Below, one piece after another: positions 1-6,798 of a stretch of DNA of 64,000 bases. Under the pieces are notes generated by a model. It made no database searches. It was not told where the DNA came from and saw nothing but the letters and a program-made list of their open reading frames with translations. This DNA comes from JBLUOA01 sp048060095 (GTDB lineage Bacteria; Pseudomonadota; Alphaproteobacteria; Rhodobacterales; Rhodobacteraceae), in assembly GCF_048060095.1 (NCBI RefSeq), contig NZ_JBLUOA010000005.1, forward strand, positions 88,561 through 152,560, read 5' to 3'. Every line of letters starts with the position of its first letter. Within the stretch, counting starts at the first letter, position 1. The position numbers were made by a program, and so were the translations under genes.

Positions 1-150
1 AGCCCCGAGCGGATCGCCAAAACCGTGCTTCGCGCACAAGACCCGGCATGGCGCATCCCCTATATCGGCGGCGCGCGCAAAGTGATGCAAGACGGCCGCC
101 AAGCGTTGCGCGATACCGTGCAGGCGGTCATGGACACCTATATCGACTGA
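1..150 (+). CDS. 3' end of an upstream gene, possibly a short-chain dehydrogenase
   Basis: An open frame runs from the first base to a TGA at 148-150 and gives the last 49 residues of a protein. The fragment begins SPERIAKTVLRA and later has a PYIGGARK stretch. A similar helix plus short strand is common at the C-terminus of short-chain dehydrogenases (position of the 'ARxVVxAV...YxxG' segment), but this is only a resemblance and no catalytic motif lies in view. It is chromosomal flank: the island starts four bases after its stop codon. Confidence 0.5.
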   Translation, partial: SPERIAKTVLRAQDPAWRIPYIGGARKVMQDGRQALRDTVQAVMDTYID

Positions 151-153
151 GAA

Positions 154-200
154 TGGCGACCCCGGCAGGATTCGAACCTGCAACCTGCCCCTTAGGAGGG
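154..200 (-). repeat. Left attachment site, partial tRNA-Arg copy
   Basis: Forty-seven bases identical to 11429-11475. They correspond to the tRNA from its CCA end through the T arm, variable loop and anticodon loop, and stop within the 5' anticodon stem. The 5' half of the tRNA (D arm, acceptor 5' strand) is absent, so this copy cannot fold into a tRNA. It is the duplicated att core left by site-specific integration; the intact gene is reconstituted at the right end. Confidence 0.95.
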
Positions 201-223
201 AACCGTTCATAGCGCTATTCCTT

Positions 224-1309
224 CTATGATTTCTGTTGTTTGGGTGTTTGTACAGGCTCTTTCTGTACATGGTTTGTACGAAAACGGGCCCTGACATCAG
301 CCTCATCCGTCTCCGCATGGGCGTAGATACGCATCGGCAAATTTGGGTCTGACCAGCGCCCAGCCTTGGCTGCCGTGACTGGATCGACCCCTTGGCGGAC
401 TACCAATTCAGTGAAGAACCCGTGTCGCCCCGCTGGGTGTGCTGACAGGTACTGGATGCCCGCACGCTTGCAAATGGTCTTCCATCGCGTGTTGTAGCCA
501 GTCGAGCTTCCATAGCCGAAAACACGCGGCTTCATGAACTTGCCGGTCTTGCGGTTCTTCGGACGCTTGGGCGGTAGGGCCAGCAGCTCGTCCATCATCT
601 GAGGCGAAACCGTGATCCAACTTTCCGGATGGCCCTTCTGCGCCTTTACTCTGACCTTGTTCTCGGCAGGTCGCAGATCGTCAGGCTCAATCGAGACAGC
701 CTGATCGATCCGCGCTGCCGTCTCGAACATGAAGCGAACCAAAGCCGCGTTGTATGGATCAGCGGCTTGGCAGAAAGCCTCGATCCATTCCTTGTCGGCG
801 GGCTTGCGTTCAACGCGGCTGGTTTTCCCTCGGCGCTTGTCCTGAGCGATCCGCTCAAACTTATCATAGGGCTTCACTCGGATCAGTGGCGTGCCTTCCA
901 GCTCGTGCGCGTTGTTGATCACCGCGCTTGCTGGCGTCACGATCTCGCGCCACCATGTATCCGTCGATGCCTTCGGTTTCAATTTCGGCCCCAGACCTTT
1001 CAGAAGCGCACCGGAGATCGCGCCTAGAGGCATGTTGCCAATCTCTTCGACAATCGGGATCAACTGCTTCGCGGTCTTGGGGGAGACGTTGTATAGCATG
1101 ATTGCATCTGAGAACGTCTTGCTCGGCTCATCGCCTACCACATGGCGACGTATCTGGAGCTCTGTCTCTCGGTTTATCCAGTCCCGTGCGCCTGCTTCTG
1201 TAGATGCCTTAGTGCTTCGCCGGTATGGGCCTGCGATTGGCCTGCCGTTGTACTCGACCCAGCCCTTAGCCCAGTAGAAGCGGCCCCTCTTGTAGATTTG
1301 GAGCGGCAT
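224..1309 (-). CDS. Tyrosine-type site-specific integrase
   Basis: A 361-residue phage-type integrase whose stop lies 23 bp from the left att copy. The catalytic set is visible: Arg200 (TAARID), a likely beta-hairpin Lys225, His291 and Arg295 (HPAGR), Trp319 (GRW) and the nucleophile Tyr329 (RIYAH). Residues about 1-55 look like the small arm-binding/AP2-like N-terminus with aromatic and basic residues. Start codon ATG at 1307-1309 follows a strong GAAGGAGG ribosome site. It should catalyse integration into, and with the excisionase excision from, tRNA-Arg. Its last codons overlap candidate arm-binding repeats at 247-288. Confidence 0.95.
   Translation of the reverse strand: MPLQIYKRGRFYWAKGWVEYNGRPIAGPYRRSTKASTEAGARDWINRETELQIRRHVVGDEPSKTFSDAIMLYNVSPKTAKQLIPIVEEIGNMPLGAISGALLKGLGPKLKPKASTDTWWREIVTPASAVINNAHELEGTPLIRVKPYDKFERIAQDKRRGKTSRVERKPADKEWIEAFCQAADPYNAALVRFMFETAARIDQAVSIEPDDLRPAENKVRVKAQKGHPESWITVSPQMMDELLALPPKRPKNRKTGKFMKPRVFGYGSSTGYNTRWKTICKRAGIQYLSAHPAGRHGFFTELVVRQGVDPVTAAKAGRWSDPNLPMRIYAHAETDEADVRARFRTNHVQKEPVQTPKQQKS
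247..288. promoter_or_regulatory. Candidate integrase arm-type sites, left end
   Basis: Three GTAC-centred words lie here: TTTGTACAGG at 247-256, CTGTACATGG at 263-272 and GGTTTGTACGA at 271-281. Close relatives occur in the same orientation near the other end of the island (11307-11328). Such short repeats on both sides of the att core are where the N-terminal domain of tyrosine integrases usually binds. The function is inferred from position and repetition. Confidence 0.5.
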
Positions 1310-1521
1310 GCCTGGCCTCCTTCAAAAATCTTATCGATCTGCGCGGGCGTGATCAGCATGGTCCGACCAAGGCGATAGAATGCGCCCGTATCGTTGGCAC
1401 GCTCGCGTAGAGTGCGCTCAGAGATGTCGATCCCCATGCCGGACATAACCTCGACCCATTGGGCAGGCGTCTTACCAAGCCCCAGGATTTGCGAGCTGTC
1501 TGATTTGTCGGTCTCTGCCAT
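1174..1521 (-). CDS. Excisionase-like small DNA-binding protein
   Basis: A 115-residue frame from the ATG at 1519-1521 (MAETDKS). Residues about 12-60 hold a winged-helix-like segment (ISERTLRERAND, then RLGRTMLITPAQIDKI) typical of Xis/AlpA-type directionality factors, which bend DNA and bias integrase to excision. Its last 136 bp overlap the start of the integrase in a different frame, and the residues encoded there are low-complexity and Ser/Gly/Thr-rich, so the overlap tail may be functionally neutral. The overlap couples it to integrase translation. An in-frame upstream ATG at 1555-1557 is possible but less likely. Confidence 0.65.
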   Translation of the reverse strand: MAETDKSDSSQILGLGKTPAQWVEVMSGMGIDISERTLRERANDTGAFYRLGRTMLITPAQIDKIFEGGQACRSKSTRGAASTGLRAGSSTTAGQSQAHTGEALRHLQKQAHGTG

Positions 1522-1591
1522 TTCAGTCGTCCTTGTCCGCTTGAGTTGAAACTGCACGCCGCATGGAATCGCTTGTTAAGCACCATTTGAC

Positions 1592-1617
1592 GTGGTCAGA
1601 TGGGAATAACTGGAATA
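1592..1617. promoter_or_regulatory. Inverted repeats between divergent xis-like and XRE genes
   Basis: Two perfect short inverted repeats lie in the divergent intergenic space: TGAC-GTG-GTCA and AACT-GGAAT-AGTT. They sit where an XRE repressor controlling both its own promoter and the xis-int operon would bind. Operator function is inferred only from symmetry and location. Confidence 0.35.
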
Positions 1618-1676
1618 GTTCGTCATTTTTTGCAATGTTCGCGAAAAAATACGATCTCGTCAAATGGAAATTGGGA

Positions 1677-2099
1677 ATGGCGCGGAAAGACGCTGAACTG
1701 TTCGCTTCGATGGGTGCGCGCCTAACCATTGCGCGCAACGAAGCAGGGTTGTCTCAAGCTGCGATGGCTGAAGCGCTTGGTGTCTCGCCACGGGCTTATC
1801 ACAGCTACGAGAAGGGACAGCGCGGTATTCCAGTTGAAGCGTTGGTGGCCTTTGGAGAGCAATTCGATGTCGACGTGCCCTGGCTCTTATTGGGCACCAA
1901 GGCGATACGCGCGGGACACGATTTCAACGCTTTAAAGGAGATCGAGACCTCGCTCGATCAGCACCTGAACGCGGAAAACATCAAAATCAAAAGTGAAAAG
2001 CGCGGGGCTATCGTCGCGCGTTGGTACCAGTCGCATGTCGAGGGGCGGGAAGTAACGGATGATGACGTTCACACTTGGATCGAACTCGTAAGGGAGTAA
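1677..2099 (+). CDS. XRE-family transcriptional regulator
   Basis: A 140-residue protein with an N-terminal Cro/C1 helix-turn-helix (about residues 14-70): RLTIARNEAGLSQ, then MAEALGVSPRAYHSYEKG. The rest is a helical tail of unknown role. ATG 1677 is preferred over in-frame ATGs at 1563 and 1635, because the longer N-termini look non-conserved and cover the putative operator region. It is divergent from the excisionase-like gene, and its stop lies four bases before the start of the small membrane protein. It probably represses the island's excision and/or cargo genes. Confidence 0.85.
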   Translation: MARKDAELFASMGARLTIARNEAGLSQAAMAEALGVSPRAYHSYEKGQRGIPVEALVAFGEQFDVDVPWLLLGTKAIRAGHDFNALKEIETSLDQHLNAENIKIKSEKRGAIVARWYQSHVEGREVTDDDVHTWIELVRE

Positions 2100-2103
2100 G
2101 CAA

Positions 2104-2400
2104 ATGCAAAAACCAAGCGACCAATGGAAGAAACTTCGCCGCGCAGCACTGGAACGCGCGCGACGCAATATGATCGAACCTCTGGAGGTCGTTCACCTCG
2201 CTCTTCTCGGAGCCAGCGCACTGTACTTGGCCGGTTTTCTGCGGCTGAACCTATTCGGTCAAACCGGCGAATTCTCGCTGGTTTCTGGAGCCTTCATTCT
2301 CCTGGCAGCCGCTGCCGGTCTACTTGTGCCTGTTCTGACAGGATCAGCATTGACCCTGCACTTCACCGACCGACGCCTGGGAAAGCTCCTTCGTGAATGA
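2104..2400 (+). CDS. Small membrane protein
   Basis: Ninety-eight residues: a basic N-terminus of about 25 residues (KKLRRAALERARRN), two hydrophobic segments at about 28-48 and 58-85, and a short basic tail (DRRLGKLLRE). This predicts a two-helix inner-membrane hairpin. It begins four bases after the XRE stop and is presumably co-transcribed with it. No family is recognised. The neighbouring HNH gene follows after 92 bp, so a role as a partner or immunity factor in that module is possible but unproven. Confidence 0.7.
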   Translation: MQKPSDQWKKLRRAALERARRNMIEPLEVVHLALLGASALYLAGFLRLNLFGQTGEFSLVSGAFILLAAAAGLLVPVLTGSALTLHFTDRRLGKLLRE

Positions 2401-2492
2401 CCCCACTGCAATTATGGGCTCTCGGGCCGCACCGCGTCTGGCGCACGATGTTCAGGCGCAGCGAAAGGGCCTAACCTGAATGGCCTTCGGAG

Positions 2493-3380
2493 TTGTTCAT
2501 TCACCGCAGTGACTCGATCTACGATGACGTTCCCTCCGAACGCTATCAATTCCCTCGCCAATACTTGTCCCGGGCTAAGCAATGCGAAGGCGATTGGATC
2601 GTCTATCTGGAGCCAAGCAAGGTGAAAGACACGAAGGGGTACTTTGCAGTCGCAAAGGTGCAAGAAATCATCTCTGACCCTCGAAAATCTGACATGTACT
2701 TGGCCGTGATCGAGCCTGGGACTTATCTCGATTTCGGCGATCCGGTGCCGTTCCGCGATACGGAGAGCATCGTTGAGAGAGGCCTGCTGAACGACGAAGG
2801 TCGCATTTCTGGCCGCGCACAAGCAGCGGTGAGAACACTATCCAGTGAAGACTTCGCCCGGATCATCGAGCGCGGGCTAGACGCTGAGGACGACATTCTG
2901 CCCCGTGTAGGAGACCTTGCAGCCGCCACTGGTTTTCAAGATGCGCAAGTTCCCTTCCAACACCTGCCTGCACGCGAGCGGGTCGATCAACTTACTAGCC
3001 GGGCATTGCGGGATCGCAACTTTCGGAAGAACGTGCTGCGAGCATATGGTGAGCGTTGCGCGATAACTGGTCTGCGATTGATCAACGGTGGTGGGCGTGC
3101 TGAAGTTGAAGCCGCGCACATTCGGCCTGTTGAGTGTGATGGCCCTGACATTGTCAGCAATGGCATTGCATTGTCTGGAACGGCGCACTGGATGTTTGAT
3201 CGCGGGTTAGTGGGGTTAGATGACGATCTGAGGATACTTGTTTCTAGACAGAGCAACGACGTTGGAGCCGTGACGACCATGATCAATTCAACAGGAAGGT
3301 TACTGGCTCCAGACCGGCAGGCGAACAGGCCGCGAGCAGAATTTGTGGCATGGCACAGATATCACTGTTTCAAGACCTGA
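2493..3380 (+). CDS. HNH endonuclease with an N-terminal EVE/PUA-like segment
   Basis: A 295-residue protein. The C-terminal part (about 175-260) is an HNH nuclease of the HNH_2 type seen in restriction-like enzymes: a YGERCAITG knuckle, EAAHIRPVE with the general-base His near residue 209, and IVSNGIALSGTAHWMFDRG carrying the N and last H. The N-terminal half has strands such as YLAVIEPGTYLDF that resemble modified-base-reading PUA/EVE domains, which is tentative. The start is uncertain: TTG 2493 is the first possible codon after an in-frame stop, and the GGAG in front of it is very close. It is likely a restriction nuclease directed against modified or foreign DNA. Confidence 0.8.
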   Translation: MFIHRSDSIYDDVPSERYQFPRQYLSRAKQCEGDWIVYLEPSKVKDTKGYFAVAKVQEIISDPRKSDMYLAVIEPGTYLDFGDPVPFRDTESIVERGLLNDEGRISGRAQAAVRTLSSEDFARIIERGLDAEDDILPRVGDLAAATGFQDAQVPFQHLPARERVDQLTSRALRDRNFRKNVLRAYGERCAITGLRLINGGGRAEVEAAHIRPVECDGPDIVSNGIALSGTAHWMFDRGLVGLDDDLRILVSRQSNDVGAVTTMINSTGRLLAPDRQANRPRAEFVAWHRYHCFKT

Positions 3381-3478
3381 TGGCTCGTGAGATGTTGCTC
3401 GCACGACTGCCAGACGACATCACGGATGAAACTACTTGCCTTGCGAATGTCTCAGGCTTCCGGTCTAACGAGATGTGA
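3380..3478 (+). CDS. Short ORF translationally coupled to the HNH gene
   Basis: The stop of the HNH gene and an ATG overlap in the sequence TGATG, opening a 32-codon frame that begins MAREMLLARLPDD and ends at 3478. The overlap is the classic arrangement for translational coupling. The peptide has no recognisable domain. It may be a real small protein, or a remnant of a longer gene once located between the nuclease and the SIR2 gene. Confidence 0.3.
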   Translation: MAREMLLARLPDDITDETTCLANVSGFRSNEM

Positions 3479-3499
3479 AACAGATTACGCAGAGAAACA

Positions 3500-5905
3500 A
3501 TGCAATTCCCAGAAATCTTTGATACTGAACGATGCTTGCTTTTCCTAGGCTCCGGATTTTCAGCAGCAGCAACAAATAAGCGGTCTGGGAGTCCGCCAGT
3601 CGGGAACGGTCTTCAGAAGGCAATTTTGTCTGAAATTGAAGAAGAGCATGCGGATATTGATCTGAAAGATGCAGCCTCTTACGCCGCTAGCAGAGGCGTG
3701 AATTTGTATGGACTATTGCATGATCTTTTTGTCATCACGGGGTTGAATGAGGACCAAAAGACAATTTTGGGCAAGCGGTGGAGAAGGATTTACACCACAA
3801 ATTACGATGATGCTGTCGAGTTCTTTGAAAAGGACAGCGGAACGGGAAGCCGCCGCCTATCATTTTCGATTGATGATGACAGACCTCGCAAGTTTCCTTC
3901 AAACACCGTGGTGCATTTGCATGGGTACATTCATGCTTGTGACAAGAAAAATGTTCTTTCACAGCTTGTACTTGATCATCGCTCATATGCAGAGCAAGCG
4001 GCCTTGGAAAGCCCATGGTGGGATCAGTTTGAAAGAGATGTTCAAGGCGCTGAATGGATTTTCTTTGTAGGTTACAATCTAAATGACTTTGCTGTCGCCA
4101 AGTACCTGACTAAAGACCCGCGAATTTCCCAGAAAACTAGATTTATTTTGCGCGACCCTGTTAGTGATTACTTGCTCGATAGGCTAGAAGGGTACGGCTC
4201 AGTTGACACAATCTCAACGAGTGGATTTGCCGACGCTTGCGCCAACGCCAAGACTCGTGACCCAATCAGCGATTTTCATCAACTCAATGCCTTCCGGCTG
4301 ATCGACCCTTACAAAGACAACAAAGCTGTTGCTCGGCCAACTCCTGTTGAGATTGAGACCTTCCTGACAAGGGGCAACTACAATTTTCAATCTTTGTCCT
4401 CAACCTATCCAAAGGCCGAGTTCGCTCTGCCACGAGGGTCGAAGATGAAAGAGGCTGTTGAGGCTCTTTCAGTTTCTAAGACGCTGTTGCTTCATTCTCG
4501 AACCGCCAACGGCAAGAGTATCTTTGCCGATATGCTCAGCCTCGAACTGTCGGCCGCTGGCAAGAGTTGCGTACGCTACACAAGTCACAGTGACATCCCC
4601 CCGTCAGAGATTGAATTTCTTTCTCAAATAAATGATCTTGTTGTTTTTTTCAGAACCTATGACGATGTGGTGGCGGTGTCCGACGAAGTTGCCCAGTTGC
4701 GGGAGAACGCTACCTTCATTGTCGAAATTAACACCGGCACTGATCAAGTTCGTCGAAGCGAGGTGCACAGTTTCTTGCCAAGTCCAATTGGTAGGCTGGA
4801 TCTGAATCCACTTGAAAGGCAGGATCGACAAGATTTCGGAGAACTTCTCTCGCGTTCAGGCATACCGTCAGACGGGATTGATCTATCGGGGACAGGCCGG
4901 ACTGAGTTGCGCGATCATCTCGTAGATTTGTTAAACAGCCCATACATCAAGGAGCGTTTGAACAATGCGATCAAACCCTTACTAGACGACAAGGAAGCGA
5001 TGAAAATCATTGCGACTGCGTGTGTGATGAGAGCATTCTCAATTCATGTTGGGACTGATTTCATCCGTGCGATTACGGGTGGTGATCCCTATGATATTCT
5101 TTTGAAAAATGAGGTCGCAGCTCTTGAGTTTGGCGCTTTGTCACCAGATGCGCTCGCATTGCATTCCGCGGTCTTTGGCGAGTTTTTCTTGAAGGAACAT
5201 GTGGGTGCGCGCGGCATAATAAGCGTAATTTGCCGGTTGGCGATAGAGGCGGCCAAACGCAAGAAAAATGGTGCAAACCTCAGTTCCCAGCGAAGCCGGG
5301 AAGCCCGTAAGGCCCTTGGTGCCCTTCTGCAGTACGGAAGAGTATCGTCTTTGCTTGGTAGTGCCGCCCCAGAGACACAGAAATCCATAACTGATCTTTA
5401 TGAAACACTGAGAGACAACATCATCATCAATGATGAACCGCTGTTTTGGTTGCAATATAGCATATTTATGCAGGACTTAGGCAATTACGGCATGGCGCGA
5501 AACCACCTAGAAACCGCATATCTACGAGCAGAAGCGACCGAAGGTTTCCGAACTTATCAATTGGATACGAATTATCTGAAGCTAATCCTTCAAGCACCTG
5601 CGGGCGAAGATGATTTTCCAGGCGACACCGAAATTTTGTTCGATCTTATCGACAAGGTACATGACATGCTTTCGGCACCTGATCACAGAATACATGCAAT
5701 TCGAGTTCTAGAAGATATCAAAGTCTTCTGCGCCAAAAATGGTGCAGACCTCACTGATGGTGAACGTCAGCGGCTTTCCATCCAGTGCTTAGGCATTGTA
5801 GGGACACTTGAAGCACTAGACATCGGTATCAAGACTGAGTTTGAAACTGACAGATCAAAAGCTGCCGTTGAAGAAGCCGTGGCTCTACTGGCGACGTACA
5901 GTTAA
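3500..5905 (+). CDS. SIR2-domain protein with P-loop-like region, putative anti-phage STAND
   Basis: A protein of 801 residues. Residues 1-240 form a SIR2-type NAD-binding domain: GSGFS (17-21), TTNYDD (99-104), HLHG (139-142), then FFVGYN. Known anti-phage SIR2 proteins use this domain to destroy NAD. Around 328-345 comes LLLHSRTANGKS, a Walker-A-like loop in which the first Gly is Ser, followed by an alpha/beta region that fits a degenerate STAND-type NTPase. The C-terminal 350 residues are helical and repeat-like, the usual place for phage sensing. The architecture resembles Avs5-type SIR2-STAND proteins, but assignment needs structure comparison. Base composition is clearly AT-richer than the chromosome, consistent with transfer. 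Confidence 0.8.
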   Translation: MQFPEIFDTERCLLFLGSGFSAAATNKRSGSPPVGNGLQKAILSEIEEEHADIDLKDAASYAASRGVNLYGLLHDLFVITGLNEDQKTILGKRWRRIYTTNYDDAVEFFEKDSGTGSRRLSFSIDDDRPRKFPSNTVVHLHGYIHACDKKNVLSQLVLDHRSYAEQAALESPWWDQFERDVQGAEWIFFVGYNLNDFAVAKYLTKDPRISQKTRFILRDPVSDYLLDRLEGYGSVDTISTSGFADACANAKTRDPISDFHQLNAFRLIDPYKDNKAVARPTPVEIETFLTRGNYNFQSLSSTYPKAEFALPRGSKMKEAVEALSVSKTLLLHSRTANGKSIFADMLSLELSAAGKSCVRYTSHSDIPPSEIEFLSQINDLVVFFRTYDDVVAVSDEVAQLRENATFIVEINTGTDQVRRSEVHSFLPSPIGRLDLNPLERQDRQDFGELLSRSGIPSDGIDLSGTGRTELRDHLVDLLNSPYIKERLNNAIKPLLDDKEAMKIIATACVMRAFSIHVGTDFIRAITGGDPYDILLKNEVAALEFGALSPDALALHSAVFGEFFLKEHVGARGIISVICRLAIEAAKRKKNGANLSSQRSREARKALGALLQYGRVSSLLGSAAPETQKSITDLYETLRDNIIINDEPLFWLQYSIFMQDLGNYGMARNHLETAYLRAEATEGFRTYQLDTNYLKLILQAPAGEDDFPGDTEILFDLIDKVHDMLSAPDHRIHAIRVLEDIKVFCAKNGADLTDGERQRLSIQCLGIVGTLEALDIGIKTEFETDRSKAAVEEAVALLATYS

Positions 5906-5954
5906 TAATGGGAAGTGCCTGACACGGTATGGTTCGCATGATCCGTATCAAACG

Positions 5955-5983
5955 TTGACACATGTACCATGCAATGGTACACA
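5955..5983 (+). promoter_or_regulatory. higBA promoter and operator
   Basis: A consensus -35 TTGACA (5955-5960) is followed after 17 bp by a TACACA -10-like box (5978-5983). The spacer holds a perfect palindrome, TGTACCAT-GCA-ATGGTACA (5963-5981), well placed for autorepression by HigA. The -10 box ends only six bases before the higB start codon, so the transcript would begin at or next to the ATG. Confidence 0.6.
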
Positions 5984-5989
5984 TCATAA

Positions 5990-6271
5990 ATGATCCAAAG
6001 CACCAAGGGTAAACTCGCTGCCAGCGCCGTTAAAGGCAAGTATGGCAAAGGCTTCCCGGGTGATTTGGTAAAGCGCACGCGGGCTATGCTTTCGGCGCTG
6101 GATGCTGCGGTTGTTGTCGAGGATTTGCGGTTCCCGCCCGGCAACCACCTGGAAGAACTGAAAGGGGATCGGGCCGGGCAGCACTCCGTGCGGATCAACG
6201 GGCAATGGCGCATCTGCTTTGTCTGGACGCCGAACGGCCCCGCCGATGTCGAGATTGTGGATTACCATTGA
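5990..6271 (+). CDS. higB: HigB-type toxin of a type II toxin-antitoxin pair
   Basis: Ninety-three residues of the RelE/HigB mRNA-interferase fold: LRFPPGNHLEELKGDRAGQ, then SVRINGQWRICFVW and a C-terminal ADVEIVDYH, all hallmarks of the HigB ('plasmid maintenance system killer') family. The family cleaves mRNA on the ribosome. No ribosome binding site is visible before ATG 5990, and the promoter suggests a leaderless message. The toxin precedes the antitoxin, as is usual for hig loci, with a 12-bp gap. Confidence 0.92.
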   Translation: MIQSTKGKLAASAVKGKYGKGFPGDLVKRTRAMLSALDAAVVVEDLRFPPGNHLEELKGDRAGQHSVRINGQWRICFVWTPNGPADVEIVDYH

Positions 6272-6283
6272 GAGGATACGCTG

Positions 6284-6574
6284 ATGAGCACGCTTGAAGA
6301 CCCGATGCACCCCGGTGAAGTCCTGAAAGAGCTTTACCTCGATCCCCTGGAGATGGGGGCCATCGCGTTTGCGCGGCGTCTGGGCGTGCCTCGTACACGG
6401 ATCGAGCGGTTGATCAAGGGCACGACCGGGATCACGCCTGACACTGCGCTACGCCTTGCCCGTGTGTTCAACACGAGCCCGGCCTACTGGGTGAACTTGC
6501 AGACAAACTATGACATGGCGCTGGCGGCTAAGGAGATCGATGTGTCTGAAATTGTACCGCTGGTTGCCGCCTAA
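6284..6574 (+). CDS. higA: HigA-type antitoxin
   Basis: Ninety-six residues with the HigA opening MHPGEVLKE and a helix-turn-helix (IAFARRLGVPRTRIERLIKGTTGIT) followed by the conserved SPAYWVNLQTNYDM. It neutralises HigB and, through the helix-turn-helix, represses the operon, probably at the palindrome at 5963-5981. A GAGAGGAT ribosome site precedes the ATG. The pair likely stabilises the island. Confidence 0.93.
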   Translation: MSTLEDPMHPGEVLKELYLDPLEMGAIAFARRLGVPRTRIERLIKGTTGITPDTALRLARVFNTSPAYWVNLQTNYDMALAAKEIDVSEIVPLVAA

Positions 6575-6798
6575 CGAGGGTCAGTAGCGATCGTGATGGA
6601 TTATGACGCTGACGCCACTAGCGGCTACTGCGGCGCACATAACATCGCGTCGAACCGAAGACCGACACTAGTCTACGTGCAACAAGCGTTCACTCTTCAA
6701 GCAACCTCTTCAAGCGGTTAACATAGCTGTATCATAGTCCAACCATGTGATCGTAAGATTTTACTGGAGTGGGACGAAGTTTGAGGATTAGTTTCGCG

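Noticed and set aside
154..200. A second tRNA-Arg gene
   Set aside because: Only the 3' half is present; the D arm and acceptor 5' strand are missing, so it is an att duplicate, not a gene.
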